Part shown: one piece after another, positions 26,366-35,696 of the stretch
Layout: each line of letters opens with the position of its first letter
Numbering within the stretch: the first letter of the stretch is position 1
Assembly (NCBI RefSeq): GCF_000243215.1
Contig: NZ_JH594596.1
Span: 1,710,892-1,774,891, forward strand
Source: Odoribacter laneus YIT 12061
GTDB lineage: Bacteria > Bacteroidota > Bacteroidia > Bacteroidales > Marinifilaceae
Reading direction: 5' to 3'
DNA: 64,000 bases
Notes under the pieces: generated by a model
The model's database searches: none
What the model saw: only the letters and a program-made list of their open reading frames with translations
What the model was told of the DNA's origin: nothing
Program-made: the position numbers and the translations under genes

Positions 26366-29300
26366 TTAATAAGTAAACTCAAACCAATGATCCTTATCTG
26401 TAGCTACCGAAAGCGTCCGTACTTTTAAAGTTCCCTTTTTATCTTCCGGATCAAAATACCAACCGCTTTTGCCCGATTGGAAATCGGCAGCTGTAATATT
26501 TTTCAAAGCCGAACCATTTAGAGAAACTTGTAAAGGTGTTTCTTCCGTATGTACATTCAACTCATAAGTCCGTTCTTTCAGCCGGCCTTTGTAGTCTCCC
26601 CGGGCTTTACCTATATGCACAGTAATCCTTCCTTTTTTCTCTTGGGGAGCCGACATGGAAATGAGCGTCTTCGCAAATTCCCCTTTGCGATAATCCCGGC
26701 TTAATCCATCATCTTCGTACATATCAAAAGAACTGTCCCCAAAAGGATAAAGGTCTAAGGTCAGTACATCCGCAGGTTTCTCTCCTACATAATTCATTTG
26801 AGGATACAGGGGAATAATCGCTCCCTGACGGATAAATACCGGACAGATATCCAAAGCAGCTTTATACTTTTTGAGCCACTTCCCTCCTTCGTATTTTTCT
26901 CCTGTCCAGTAATCGTACCACGTACCTTTGGGGAAATAAATATCCTCCCGCTCACAAGTCCCCCGCCAGTCTCCCCGTTTATATACAGGAGCCACCAGCA
27001 TCCATTCCCCACTCATAAACTGATACTGAGTAAGGGTATCATACGTCACTTCGTCTTCCGGGAATTCCAATACCATGGCCCTCACCATAGGTACTCCGGT
27101 AGTATGAGCTTCCTGACAATACGTATAAGCATAAGGCATCAAGCGCATTTTTAATCTGAGGTAATGCCGGTTAATTTCCTCATAGGGATGCCCGTATAGC
27201 CAAGGTTGTTTGTCCACCGGTGCCCATCCGCTCATCGTCATAATAATAGGAGTAAATACCTTCCACTGGAGATCCCGGGTATAAGTAAAAGCAGAACCGC
27301 CGAATATTCCGTCCACATCGCTGGTGGCCGCATTAAAAGCCGATAAACCTGCTCCCGTTATAGTCGGAATATGATAGCGGATATAATCGAAATTACCCGA
27401 TTGATCTCCGCTCCATACAGTAGAATAACGTTGCGTACCAGCCCAACCGCATACCGACCAAACAAACCCCCGTTCGTTGGAATTATTTTCGATTCCTTCA
27501 TAAGCCGCCTTCGTCCCGTTCAAAGCAAATTCATAACCGGGACCAACCCAAGCCACATCGAGTTTACAAAGGCGAGTCCCACATTCCCCAACTTCATAAG
27601 CAATTTTATCGACGCCGTTTTCTGTCCACAATCCCGTATAGAACCCTCTTTTCTTCAACTCTCTCACAACAGAATCGAGTTTGACATACCCACATCCATA
27701 CCCGTCGTTGGGTAATATCCATCCTCTCGGCATATCGTGCTCGATATATTTATCCGCAATCTGGGTAATGACATCCGGAGTCTGTTGTTTCCACCCTACC
27801 CGTTGTTCGGGTTTATTATAACAATCAGCATCCCCCATTGTCAACATCCAAAGAGCAGGCATAAAAGGTTTTCCGGTAATATCAGTATAATCATTCAGGA
27901 TATCTTTCAATGTCGGCCCATAAAAATAAAAAGCATCAAAGCGGTTTTCATTGTGAGAAAGAGTACTGGAATACTCTATTTTCATCCCGTCCTCTGCCGC
28001 AACCTGCCCCACTCCGCTGAAAGAATATTTTCCCGGTGCAAAAGTATTGCGAAATACGCCATAACCATTGGAAGACATATAAAAAGGTACCGGATTGGAA
28101 ACCTGATCTTCATGCCAACCCGTGATCGAAATATCCAGATCCGTCCCACCATGGGAAAAACGTCCTTGCTGCATACCTCCTCCATAAAAATATTCTTTAC
28201 CACCTCGTTTTAAAGTTTGGTAAGTCTTTGCTCCAAAAGAAAGCGGTTCTTTCTCTTCAAATATCATTTTTTTATCCGCCTTATCATAAAGGGCAAACCG
28301 CAAAGGTTTCTTATAAACCCGAACGACACAGGCCGGAGTCGAAAACCGATAATAACGGCTGTTCTCACTGACAGAAACAGACGGATTCTTTTTTCCGTAA
28401 TCCACGACTATTGCATTTCCTGCCGGATTCGTATATTCTCCATCCTGAGCCAACCAAATCCGGAAAATGTCGTTCCGGTAAAACATCAGTTTTACTTTCG
28501 AATAACCGGAAATAAATTCAAACTCAGATTTATTCAATTTTTTAAAATCTGTCACATCCCCCAGACTCATCTTTGCCGCGTATAAACGCACGTCCAGAAT
28601 ATCGTTACTCTTTTTCTCATCCTTTCCGTATTTTATTTCAAAATGAATCTTATGCGACCCTTGCTGAGATAAATCTACCGGAGGAAAAGCAACAATACGC
28701 TCCTCTTGTTTCTCCAGATATTTTCCAGCAGCTTCTACCACCGTCTTGAACTGACGACCATCCCCCAAAGTGGCCCATACTTCAAAATTTTCCCCTACAG
28801 CTTGAGCACCGACATTCTGAATTTTAACCTTCAACGTATCATGCGTCGTAAATTCATTCCCTTCCGGACGATGCGATTCCAACCCAACAAGCGCTACATC
28901 ATGAGCATAAGGCTCCGTCAGTTCAATATCATCTACCATCCAATACCAGGAAAACATCCCTTTCCAGAAAAAACGAATATATACAGCAGGCTGATTGGCA
29001 GCAACCTCCGTGATATTGATCTCTTCTGAAATCGGTTCATGCATATTCGTTGCTGCCGGACGATCCCTCAATACATCATACTCTTTCCAGTTCTTTCCGT
29101 CGTTGCTGACTCCTACCCACAATCCCTTATTCTTAGCTGTAAACCAATTGTTCCAGCGAAAAGCATGCTGGAATTTCAGCACTACATCGTTTTTCCCTTC
29201 ACAATTTATGGCCGAAGTCTGAAAATAACCGGAAGGATATTCTTTTCTTTGATTCCATTTCGTCACTTCTTCCCCCGTAAAAACTCCGGCCCTATACTGC

Positions 29301-29545
29301 ATATGATATCCCCGGCTTACAGAAGCAATCGGAGGTGCCTGTTGATCGAACTGAAAAGAACCGGGATAAGGCTGATCGGTAACAAACCATTCACAAGTAC
29401 GTCCCTCTGCCCCGGTGGAATCCACAATCACCCACCCTTGGGGTAATGCTCCCGAAGAAAAATCCTCTTTCCAAAAACTCTTTTGCTGGGCACTGAGCCA
29501 CGTACTCATCCCCACAAAGTACATTAACCATAAAAACTTTATCAT
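26366..29545 (-). CDS. Exported multidomain GH31 glycoside hydrolase
   Basis: A 1059-residue secreted protein with a signal peptide ending near SAQ20. Residues about 22-212 form a jelly-roll/MAM-like sandwich (WKEDFSSGALPQGWVIVDST ... WMVDDIELTEP), and 216-320 a CARDB-like Ig fold (KVKIQNVGAQAVGENFEVWA). The GH31 part starts near 330, with an N-terminal sandwich and a (beta/alpha)8 barrel. LCKLDVAWVGPGYEFALNG carries the likely nucleophile Asp663 and VWSGDQSGNFDYIRYH the acid/base Asp714. C-terminal beta domains include a DUF5110-like segment (VLTLDLYPFGDSSFDMYEDD). The KLDVAWVG form departs from the usual WxDMNE of alpha-glucosidases and recalls the alpha-galactosidase branch of GH31, so the substrate is uncertain. 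No SusC/D pair is adjacent. Confidence 0.9.
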   Translation of the reverse strand: MIKFLWLMYFVGMSTWLSAQQKSFWKEDFSSGALPQGWVIVDSTGAEGRTCEWFVTDQPYPGSFQFDQQAPPIASVSRGYHMQYRAGVFTGEEVTKWNQRKEYPSGYFQTSAINCEGKNDVVLKFQHAFRWNNWFTAKNKGLWVGVSNDGKNWKEYDVLRDRPAATNMHEPISEEINITEVAANQPAVYIRFFWKGMFSWYWMVDDIELTEPYAHDVALVGLESHRPEGNEFTTHDTLKVKIQNVGAQAVGENFEVWATLGDGRQFKTVVEAAGKYLEKQEERIVAFPPVDLSQQGSHKIHFEIKYGKDEKKSNDILDVRLYAAKMSLGDVTDFKKLNKSEFEFISGYSKVKLMFYRNDIFRIWLAQDGEYTNPAGNAIVVDYGKKNPSVSVSENSRYYRFSTPACVVRVYKKPLRFALYDKADKKMIFEEKEPLSFGAKTYQTLKRGGKEYFYGGGMQQGRFSHGGTDLDISITGWHEDQVSNPVPFYMSSNGYGVFRNTFAPGKYSFSGVGQVAAEDGMKIEYSSTLSHNENRFDAFYFYGPTLKDILNDYTDITGKPFMPALWMLTMGDADCYNKPEQRVGWKQQTPDVITQIADKYIEHDMPRGWILPNDGYGCGYVKLDSVVRELKKRGFYTGLWTENGVDKIAYEVGECGTRLCKLDVAWVGPGYEFALNGTKAAYEGIENNSNERGFVWSVCGWAGTQRYSTVWSGDQSGNFDYIRYHIPTITGAGLSAFNAATSDVDGIFGGSAFTYTRDLQWKVFTPIIMTMSGWAPVDKQPWLYGHPYEEINRHYLRLKMRLMPYAYTYCQEAHTTGVPMVRAMVLEFPEDEVTYDTLTQYQFMSGEWMLVAPVYKRGDWRGTCEREDIYFPKGTWYDYWTGEKYEGGKWLKKYKAALDICPVFIRQGAIIPLYPQMNYVGEKPADVLTLDLYPFGDSSFDMYEDDGLSRDYRKGEFAKTLISMSAPQEKKGRITVHIGKARGDYKGRLKERTYELNVHTEETPLQVSLNGSALKNITAADFQSGKSGWYFDPEDKKGTLKVRTLSVATDKDHWFEFTY

Positions 29546-29709
29546 GCGCTGAATTTTAGATAATTATAATGATGAAATTTATTACTTTTTCCGGGTAAAC
29601 TTAATTAATTTTCTTTATATACACGAACAAAACAAAAACTTTATAAAAAATTTTACAATAGAAGCCCCTAGGCGACACCGTCCTCTATTTTTTCGCCTTC
29701 TCAAAACAC

Positions 29710-29745
29710 AGAAAAATGAAAGGTATTCTGTCCCGGACAAATACC
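29710..29745 (-). terminator. Probable terminator after pyk
   Basis: On the minus strand GGTATT and TGTC pair with GACA and AATACC around a 3-nt loop with one bulged G, followed by TTTCATTTTT. It lies 21 nt past the pyk stop. Confidence 0.65.
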
Positions 29746-29765
29746 CACGCCCGTTTGGTAATTTT

Positions 29766-31166
29766 TTACTTTATATCATTGATCTTACAGATTTCCATAA
29801 AAGAAGCCCCTCTCACATACCCGAAACTACCTCCGATGACCAGGATATAGTCTTCTTCCTGGTATCCTGCTTTCAACAAAACATCGGGTATATCCCGAAT
29901 AAATTCATCACGGGAAGTCGGCTTTTCAGTATGATAAGGGCGAATACCAAAAGAAAGAGCCAATTCCCGCATTACTTTGGGATTATAACAACGGGCATAT
30001 ACGGGTAAAGCCCCACGAAAGGCAGATAAATAACGTGCCGTACGCCCACTCAAAGTATCTACAACAATGGCCTTTATCGGTAACATGGTAGTAGTCTTTA
30101 CAGCCACCCGCGCCAAAGCTGCCGTAATTTCATTATTAATCCGCACCAGACTTCTTCCTGAATCGGGAGGAGTGGTCAACTCGTTAGCTTCCGCCACTTT
30201 TGTCATGACTTCCACCGCTTCCACCGGATAACTTCCGTAGGCTGTCTCTCCACTTAACATAATAGCATCCGTACCCATAAAAATAGCATTCGCAATATCG
30301 CTCACCTCCGCCCGCGTCGGACGGGGATGTTCGATCATGGTATGCAACATTTGGGTAGCAATGATAACCGGTTTCTTACTTTCAATACACTTTGTTACAA
30401 TGCATCTTTGAATTTTAGGTATTTTTTCTGCGTCGATTTCGATTGCTAAATCGCCTCTTGCCACCATTACGCCATATACATGATCCAGAATTTCGTCGAT
30501 ATTATCTACCCCTTCCTGATTTTCGATTTTTGCAATTATCTTAATATCACTCTTATACTGATCCAGAATTTCCTGTATCTGGAGGACATCCTCTTTATTC
30601 CGGACAAAAGAGTGGGCAATGAAATCGAGATGATTTTCGATTGCGAATTCGATAAACCGACGATCTTTTTCACTTAAAGATTGTAATTTCATCGAAGCAC
30701 CCGGAACATTGACACTTTTCTTATCCTTTATAAAACCGGGATTCGTAGCCATCACTTCCAGACGATCCTCGTATTTCCCTTGAACGATAAATTCCATGTC
30801 CCCGTCATCAACCAAAATTTTATCTCCGATTTTAATATCCTGAGTAAAATTTTCATACGACACATGTAATAATTTTTCATCAGAAACCACCTCTTCCTTC
30901 CCGGTAATATAAATCACTTCTCCTTTTTCCACCTCTATCGGTACTGTCACCTGCTTCGTTCTCACTTCCGGCCCTTTGGTATCGATCAGTAAAGGTATTT
31001 TCTCAGACACCGCCCTGACATTTCGGATCACTTTCATGGCATCATCCAACGTCTGGTGAGCCGTATTCAAACGTACCACATCCATTCCTGCCTGATACAG
31101 TTCCTGTAAAAAGTCAACATCACATCGCTTATCTGAAATCGTTGCTACAATTTTCGTCCTTTTCAT
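29766..31166 (-). CDS. pyk: Pyruvate kinase
   Basis: A 466-residue glycolytic enzyme converting phosphoenolpyruvate and ADP to pyruvate and ATP. It has the barrel start KIVATISDKRCDVDFLQELY, substrate segment LLIDTKGPEVRTK, the catalytic-lysine strand IKIIAKIENQEGVDNIDEIL, the metal site VYGVMVARGDLAIEI and the signature KPVIIATQMLHTMIEHPRPT. The N-terminus has ATISDKR where most kinases have TIGPAS, a change also known to me from other Bacteroidales enzymes. No C-terminal PEP-utiliser domain is fused. Transcription appears monocistronic. Confidence 0.96.
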   Translation of the reverse strand: MKRTKIVATISDKRCDVDFLQELYQAGMDVVRLNTAHQTLDDAMKVIRNVRAVSEKIPLLIDTKGPEVRTKQVTVPIEVEKGEVIYITGKEEVVSDEKLLHVSYENFTQDIKIGDKILVDDGDMEFIVQGKYEDRLEVMATNPGFIKDKKSVNVPGASMKLQSLSEKDRRFIEFAIENHLDFIAHSFVRNKEDVLQIQEILDQYKSDIKIIAKIENQEGVDNIDEILDHVYGVMVARGDLAIEIDAEKIPKIQRCIVTKCIESKKPVIIATQMLHTMIEHPRPTRAEVSDIANAIFMGTDAIMLSGETAYGSYPVEAVEVMTKVAEANELTTPPDSGRSLVRINNEITAALARVAVKTTTMLPIKAIVVDTLSGRTARYLSAFRGALPVYARCYNPKVMRELALSFGIRPYHTEKPTSRDEFIRDIPDVLLKAGYQEEDYILVIGGSFGYVRGASFMEICKINDIK

Positions 31167-31345
31167 AGAATTATCTTTTTCTGTTTAGCAATCCCGAACA
31201 ACCTCCTATTTCCTCCAGTGTATATTATTCAGTTTCGTATTGCTGTTTTTATTATCTGATTATTTCCGATTCAATGAAGTCTGTTTTCCCTTTACATTTT
31301 AGCTCTACGAACATTCTTCCTAAAAATGTTTGCTTTTATCTGGTC

Positions 31346-31780
31346 TTAGGAATGTCTTCTCTTCCGAAGCCGTAAAGCCTGTAAAGCCAATTCGTATGAA
31401 TCCAGCCCGAATCCCGCTATACTTCCCTCACAAACAGGTGCTAAAAAAGAAGTATGCCGAAACCCCTCCCGTCTCGCAATATTAGAAATATGTACTTCTA
31501 TAACAACAGCTTTCACCGCAGAAACGGCGTCTGCAATAGCCACTGAAGTATGTGTATACCCTCCGGCATTGAAAATAATACCATCGTATTCGAATCCTAC
31601 CTCATGAATTTTATCAATCAACTGTCCTTCGCTATTAGATTGGTAATAGACAATCGTTTCCTCCGGATATTTTTTCCGGAGTTCTTCCAGATAATTATCG
31701 AAAGACATTTTTCCATATACATCTGGCTCCCGGACACCTAATAAATTCAAATTAGGACCATTTAAAATCAATATTTTCAT
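31346..31780 (-). CDS. aroQ: 3-Dehydroquinate dehydratase, type II
   Basis: A 144-residue enzyme of the shikimate pathway, dodecameric in the family. The start MKILILNGPNLNLLGVREPD contains the lid-loop arginine and the VYG tyrosine. Catalytic and anion-binding stretches follow: YQSNSEGQLIDKIHE, FNAGGYTHTSVAIADAV and EVHISNIARREGFRHTSFLA with the catalytic histidine. An upstream in-frame TTG would add six residues and is rejected. No other aro genes are adjacent. Confidence 0.96.
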   Translation of the reverse strand: MKILILNGPNLNLLGVREPDVYGKMSFDNYLEELRKKYPEETIVYYQSNSEGQLIDKIHEVGFEYDGIIFNAGGYTHTSVAIADAVSAVKAVVIEVHISNIARREGFRHTSFLAPVCEGSIAGFGLDSYELALQALRLRKRRHS

Positions 31781-32350
31781 ACGCGTTTTCCGTCTCAAAG
31801 TTATTTTAAACCCTTACTTCTTTCCCTTTTAAGCCGATATATGAACCGGCTTCTTTCAAAAACTATTCCTTTCTTTTCTTGCCGGCTTCAGGCATATTTA
31901 TATTTTACAAATTTAGTCATTTTTCCCGTTTTAACTTTTAAAACCCCTTAATTTATAGTCCATATTTTCATTTTAATAAAATAAAATCATTTTGTAAAAT
32001 ACATTCGTCTATAAAAAAATTAAAACGATTCACGTAAAGGGTAAAAAGAGGTCTTTATAACCTAAAGCATTTACCCCTATATTTCACTATTTTCATTCAA
32101 TTTTAATTTACAAAAAATAGTTTATTTCAATTTTGGACATAATTAACATATTATTCAAAGAAATAGTTTGCATTTTATGCTATTATTAATTTACTTTGTA
32201 AGGGCAATTTATAAAAATAATCATATAGAATATAAAAAAAATATTTATATTTACCGCTTGATTTTAACCAGTATCTTTTGACAGAGAAGATTAAGGGTTT
32301 ATATTCTATACTTGGGTGTTAATTTACTATTGATTAAAATAAAAAACAAA
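31781..32350. other. 570-nt divergent intergenic region between aroQ and xerD
   Basis: Very AT-rich. A promoter-like pair sits at 32167-32198. I find no open reading frame or RNA gene that I can support. Its length leaves room for an unrecognised RNA or a long xerD leader. Confidence 0.5.
32167..32198 (+). promoter_or_regulatory. Candidate promoter upstream of xerD
   Basis: TTTG (32167-32170), 20 nt, then TTACTTTG (32191-32198), one mismatch from TAnnTTTG. A start near 32205 would give a leader of about 145 nt before the xerD ATG. Confidence 0.45.
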
Positions 32351-33292
32351 ATGACTTGGGATAACGCTATTGAAAATTACAAGACTTTTCTTATCTTGGA
32401 AAAATCACTTTCCTCAAATTCAGTTGAAGCTTACTTAAATGATGTGCGTAAATTAGCTAAATTTTGCGAGGAAGGCCACGATGTCAAAGAAGTGGAACAA
32501 GTAACCTATGACATATTAAAAGGTTACTTGCTTTTTGTAAACGATCTGGGAGTAACAAACCGTACGCAGGCCAGAAGTATTTCCAGCATCCGCTCTTTTT
32601 TCAAATTTTTAGTATATGACGGAATTTTGACCAGTAACCCTACTAAAATGTTGGAAGCCCCGAAAATCGGGCGCAAACTTCCGAGCATACTCACTGTAGA
32701 AGAAATCGATTCTATCCTGAATGCCGTGGAAATGTACAAGCCCGAGGGACAACGGAATAAAGCAATTATTGAAACTCTTTATTCTTGTGGTCTCAGAGTA
32801 TCTGAACTGATCAATGTCAAAATCTCCAATATTAATTTCCGTATGGGAACAATTAAAATTGAAGGAAAAGGCAATAAAGAAAGAATGATTCCACTAAGCA
32901 AAAATGCAAAACAGGAAATCAAATTATACATGAAAGGATATCGGGACTACCTGGATATCCAAAAAGGATACGAAGATGTTCTGTTCCTGAATAAACGCGG
33001 AACAGCTCTTTCCCGGGTAATGGTATTCAATATCATCAAACACCTCTCAGAAAGAGCCGGAATTAAAAAATCCGTATCCCCTCATACCTTCCGGCATTCT
33101 TTCGCCTCCCATCTGGTAAACGGGGGAGCTGACCTGAGAGCTGTACAAGATATGCTAGGACATGAATCTATTCTGACGACAGAAATCTATACCCACTTGG
33201 ATAATCATTACCTTCGGGATACCATCAATAAATACCACCCGAGAATTATAAAAGAAGAAAGCGAAAAGGAAGACGAAAAAAATAAAAAATAA
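32351..33292 (+). CDS. xerD: Site-specific tyrosine recombinase XerD
   Basis: A 313-residue recombinase with N-terminal SAM-like core-binding domain (AIENYKTFLILEKSLSSNSV) and C-terminal catalytic domain. The catalytic R-K-H-R-H-Y set is visible: CGLRVSELI, the GKGNKERMIPL hairpin lysine, SPHTFRHSFASHLV, LGHESILTTEIY and the tyrosine in EIYTHLD. Size and motif spacing fit XerC/XerD, which resolve chromosome dimers at dif, rather than a mobile integrase: no excisionase, att repeats or cargo are nearby. An in-frame TTG at 32312 is rejected in favour of the ATG. A strong terminator follows. Confidence 0.93.
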   Translation: MTWDNAIENYKTFLILEKSLSSNSVEAYLNDVRKLAKFCEEGHDVKEVEQVTYDILKGYLLFVNDLGVTNRTQARSISSIRSFFKFLVYDGILTSNPTKMLEAPKIGRKLPSILTVEEIDSILNAVEMYKPEGQRNKAIIETLYSCGLRVSELINVKISNINFRMGTIKIEGKGNKERMIPLSKNAKQEIKLYMKGYRDYLDIQKGYEDVLFLNKRGTALSRVMVFNIIKHLSERAGIKKSVSPHTFRHSFASHLVNGGADLRAVQDMLGHESILTTEIYTHLDNHYLRDTINKYHPRIIKEESEKEDEKNKK

Positions 33293-33298
33293 GTCGGA

Positions 33299-33327
33299 AA
33301 AGAGCGTTTTGAAACGCTCTTTTTTTT
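33299..33327 (+). terminator. Intrinsic terminator after xerD
   Basis: AAAGAGCGTTT pairs with AAACGCTCTTT (11 bp) around a 2-nt gap, then the T-run continues to 33327. It starts 6 nt past the xerD stop codon. Confidence 0.93.
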
Positions 33328-33354
33328 ATCTTCGCAAACCGCAAATAAAAAAAG

Positions 33355-33849
33355 ATGGAAAATAAAGACGATATTCTGAAAAAACTCAGTAGTGAAGATC
33401 CGGACGCCAGAAAAGAAGCCATTGAAATCATCAAAACAGCAGGAGACATATCGATTATTCCGGCTTTACTGGACTTACTTTCCCTGGGACAAGACCATAC
33501 GACTACAACAGAAGTTGTAAGTCTTTTGGCAGATATAAAAGATAATCATTTCAAAAAAATACTGATCGACCGGATTGAAACCACTCCCGACCCATTCCCC
33601 AAATCTCTTTTATTGCGTATTTGTTGGGAATCTGCACTCGATTTTTCTGATTCCGCCGAAATGTTCGCCCGAATGATTCTTTCGGAAGATTTTATCGTAG
33701 CCTTGGAAGCCGCTACTATTTTGGAAAATATGTCCCAACCGGCAACAGCAACAAGGAAAGCTATCGTTCATATCCTGCAAAACGCTCATACGGGAGAGGA
33801 AAAACAATTTTTGATCGACAATGTATTGCATGCTTTGAATAAAGCATAA
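33355..33849 (+). CDS. HEAT-repeat protein of unknown function
   Basis: A 164-residue soluble helical protein. Repeated helix pairs of about 30 residues fit HEAT/armadillo repeats: SSEDPDARKEAIEIIKTAGD, IIPALLDLLSLGQDHTTTTE and VVSLLADIKDNHFKKILIDR. No catalytic motif or signal peptide is present, and partners are unknown. It is a single gene between the xerD terminator and convergent miaA; its stop codon abuts the miaA stop with no spare base. Confidence 0.82.
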   Translation: MENKDDILKKLSSEDPDARKEAIEIIKTAGDISIIPALLDLLSLGQDHTTTTEVVSLLADIKDNHFKKILIDRIETTPDPFPKSLLLRICWESALDFSDSAEMFARMILSEDFIVALEAATILENMSQPATATRKAIVHILQNAHTGEEKQFLIDNVLHALNKA

Positions 33850-34770
33850 TCAAACGTCACCCGATTTCAATAATTCCTGAATCCTCGTAATTTTTTCTTC
33901 TAAAGACAAATCAGCCCCGAGCCAATGGATGTGAAAACCTTCTCTTTCCATTTTCCGGAACCATGTCATCTGCCGTTTAGCAAACTGATGAATAGCTATA
34001 TTTAACTTCTCTGTCATCTCGATATACGTCAATTGACCGGTCAGATATAAAGTAATATACTTGTATTCTAATCCGTAATAGATTAAATCTTCAGGAGCTA
34101 TTCCCCTGTCCAGTAATTTTTTCACCTCTTCCACCATGCCCTTCTCTAATCTTTCGTGTAAACGCCGGGTAATTCTCTCCCGCCGGACTTCCCGGCTTAC
34201 ATCCACTCCTACAATTAAAGGTCTGATTTCCGGATAATCTTCCTTCGTTTGCGGATGACTCCTATAATACTCTTCTATTTCGATAGCTCTTACAGCCCGC
34301 TTTACAGTATCGACATCTGTGGTGTTATGCAATTTCTTATATTGTGACAACACCTCGCTTAATTCAGCCAAGCTCTTCTGTTCCAACTGCTTTCTCAATG
34401 TTTCATTGACCGGAACAGCCAATAGTTTATAGGCTTTTAATACAGCTTCCACATATAAACCGCTTCCTCCACACAATACCGGAAAAATCTGTCTTTTTTG
34501 CAAGGCATTCCACACGTTTAGAAAATCCTTCTGAAATTCAAATACATTGTATTTATAGCCGGCTGCTACAATATCAATCAAATGATAAGGAATCTGCCGA
34601 CCTTTATAACAATATTCTTCCAGATCTTTCCCCGTGCCTAAATCCATTTCCTTATACACCTGACGGGAGTCCGCACTAATAATCTCTCCTCCCAATTCCC
34701 CTGCCATCCGGACGGCAAGAGTTGTTTTACCACTGGCAGTAGGGCCAATTACACACAAAAGATTAAACAT
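33850..34770 (-). CDS. miaA: tRNA dimethylallyltransferase MiaA
   Basis: A 306-residue enzyme adding a dimethylallyl group to A37 of UNN-reading tRNAs. LLCVIGPTASGKTTLAVRMA is the P-loop, SADSRQVYKEMDLGTGK the substrate motif with the catalytic Asp, and VLCGGSGLYVEAVL and VDTVKRAVRAIEI are further family blocks. The C-terminus IAIHQFAKRQMTWFRK is the usual tRNA-contact helix. An ATG 24 nt upstream (34794) is also in frame; the shorter form starting MFNLLCVIGPT is preferred because the P-loop lies close to the N-terminus in homologues. Confidence 0.95.
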   Translation of the reverse strand: MFNLLCVIGPTASGKTTLAVRMAGELGGEIISADSRQVYKEMDLGTGKDLEEYCYKGRQIPYHLIDIVAAGYKYNVFEFQKDFLNVWNALQKRQIFPVLCGGSGLYVEAVLKAYKLLAVPVNETLRKQLEQKSLAELSEVLSQYKKLHNTTDVDTVKRAVRAIEIEEYYRSHPQTKEDYPEIRPLIVGVDVSREVRRERITRRLHERLEKGMVEEVKKLLDRGIAPEDLIYYGLEYKYITLYLTGQLTYIEMTEKLNIAIHQFAKRQMTWFRKMEREGFHIHWLGADLSLEEKITRIQELLKSGDV

Positions 34771-34913
34771 TTTTTTCTTTCTTTCGTACCACATATCGAT
34801 TTATTTTCATGCCTTTTGTCATTCGCAAAATAAATCAAAATATCTGTAAACTCTATTTTTATAAACTGAAGAACAAAAATAATCAATAATAATCTTTATC
34901 CGTTCAAAACTTC

Positions 34914-34921
34914 TATATTTG
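34914..34921 (+). promoter_or_regulatory. -7 element upstream of the SpeG-like gene
   Basis: TATATTTG, a perfect TAnnTTTG, lies about 125 nt before the acetyltransferase ATG. No convincing TTTG partner is seen 19-21 nt upstream. Confidence 0.4.
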
Positions 34922-35046
34922 CAAAATACGAAATTTTTCAGCCCTCTGAATCATTTGGTATTCCTAAAGCAAAAAAACGGAAAACCGACAGAAAAATAGA
35001 AACAAGCTATTAGTGAAATAGTAATAACCTAAATAAACAACATTTT

Positions 35047-35598
35047 ATGATAAACGATGAAAATATCCTGATCCGGGCGCTGGAACCTGAAGATTTAGAA
35101 TACCTTTATAAATGGGAAAATAATATGGATCTTTGGGATGTAAGCGATACACTTACGCCCTTTTCACATTTTGCATTGAAAAAATACATTGAAAATGCTC
35201 ACCGGGATATTTATGAAACCAAGCAATTGCGTTTAATGATTGCCAACAGAGAGGACAATGAACCTCTGGGATTAATTGACATTTACGATTTCGATCCTTA
35301 CCACCAACGTGCCGGTTTGGGAATTATGATCCACAACACAGAAAATCGTCGCCAGGGATATGCACAAAGTGCTATCAAACTTATCCTGGACTATTGTTTT
35401 GAAACATTAGGCCTACATCAGGTCTACAGCAGTGTCCCCCAATGTAATATCGCCAGTCTGAAACTTTTTGAGAGCCTCGGTTTTACTCAAACCGGTTACC
35501 GGAAAGAATGGCTGAAACGAGGCAACGAATGGGAGGATGTTATTTACTTCCAATTGTTAGCTTCATCCTGGAACCGGGAAGAAACGACAAATTCCTAA
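35047..35598 (+). CDS. GNAT acetyltransferase, SpeG/RimJ-like
   Basis: A 183-residue single-domain acetyltransferase. NILIRALEPEDLEYLYKWEN is the usual start of RimJ/RimL/SpeG proteins. The acetyl-CoA pyrophosphate loop is NRRQGYAQSAIKLILDYCF, followed by VPQCNIASLKLFESLGFTQTG. The ENNMDLWDVSDTLTPFS segment resembles spermidine N-acetyltransferase, but the substrate cannot be read from sequence. It is monocistronic, followed by a hairpin at 35651-35677. Confidence 0.88.
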   Translation: MINDENILIRALEPEDLEYLYKWENNMDLWDVSDTLTPFSHFALKKYIENAHRDIYETKQLRLMIANREDNEPLGLIDIYDFDPYHQRAGLGIMIHNTENRRQGYAQSAIKLILDYCFETLGLHQVYSSVPQCNIASLKLFESLGFTQTGYRKEWLKRGNEWEDVIYFQLLASSWNREETTNS

Positions 35599-35650
35599 GC
35601 CGGACAGACGTTTCCAATAAGGAACCGAAGCATAACAGGGCCAGTGAAAA

Positions 35651-35677
35651 GCAGTATCAAGTTTACTTGGATACTGC
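35651..35677. terminator. Hairpin between the SpeG-like gene and a convergent lipoprotein gene
   Basis: GCAGTATC plus AAG pairs with CTT plus GATACTGC, with one bulged G and a 4-nt loop. Neither strand shows a strong T-run after it, so this is a likely but not certain terminator. It lies 52 nt past one stop and 19 nt past the other. Confidence 0.5.
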
Positions 35678-35696
35678 TCAAATACAGCCTAAAATT

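Noticed and set aside
32351-33292. Tyrosine recombinase as sign of an integrated mobile element
   Set aside because: Size and motifs are those of housekeeping XerD, and there are no att repeats, excisionase, cargo genes or nearby tRNA junction.
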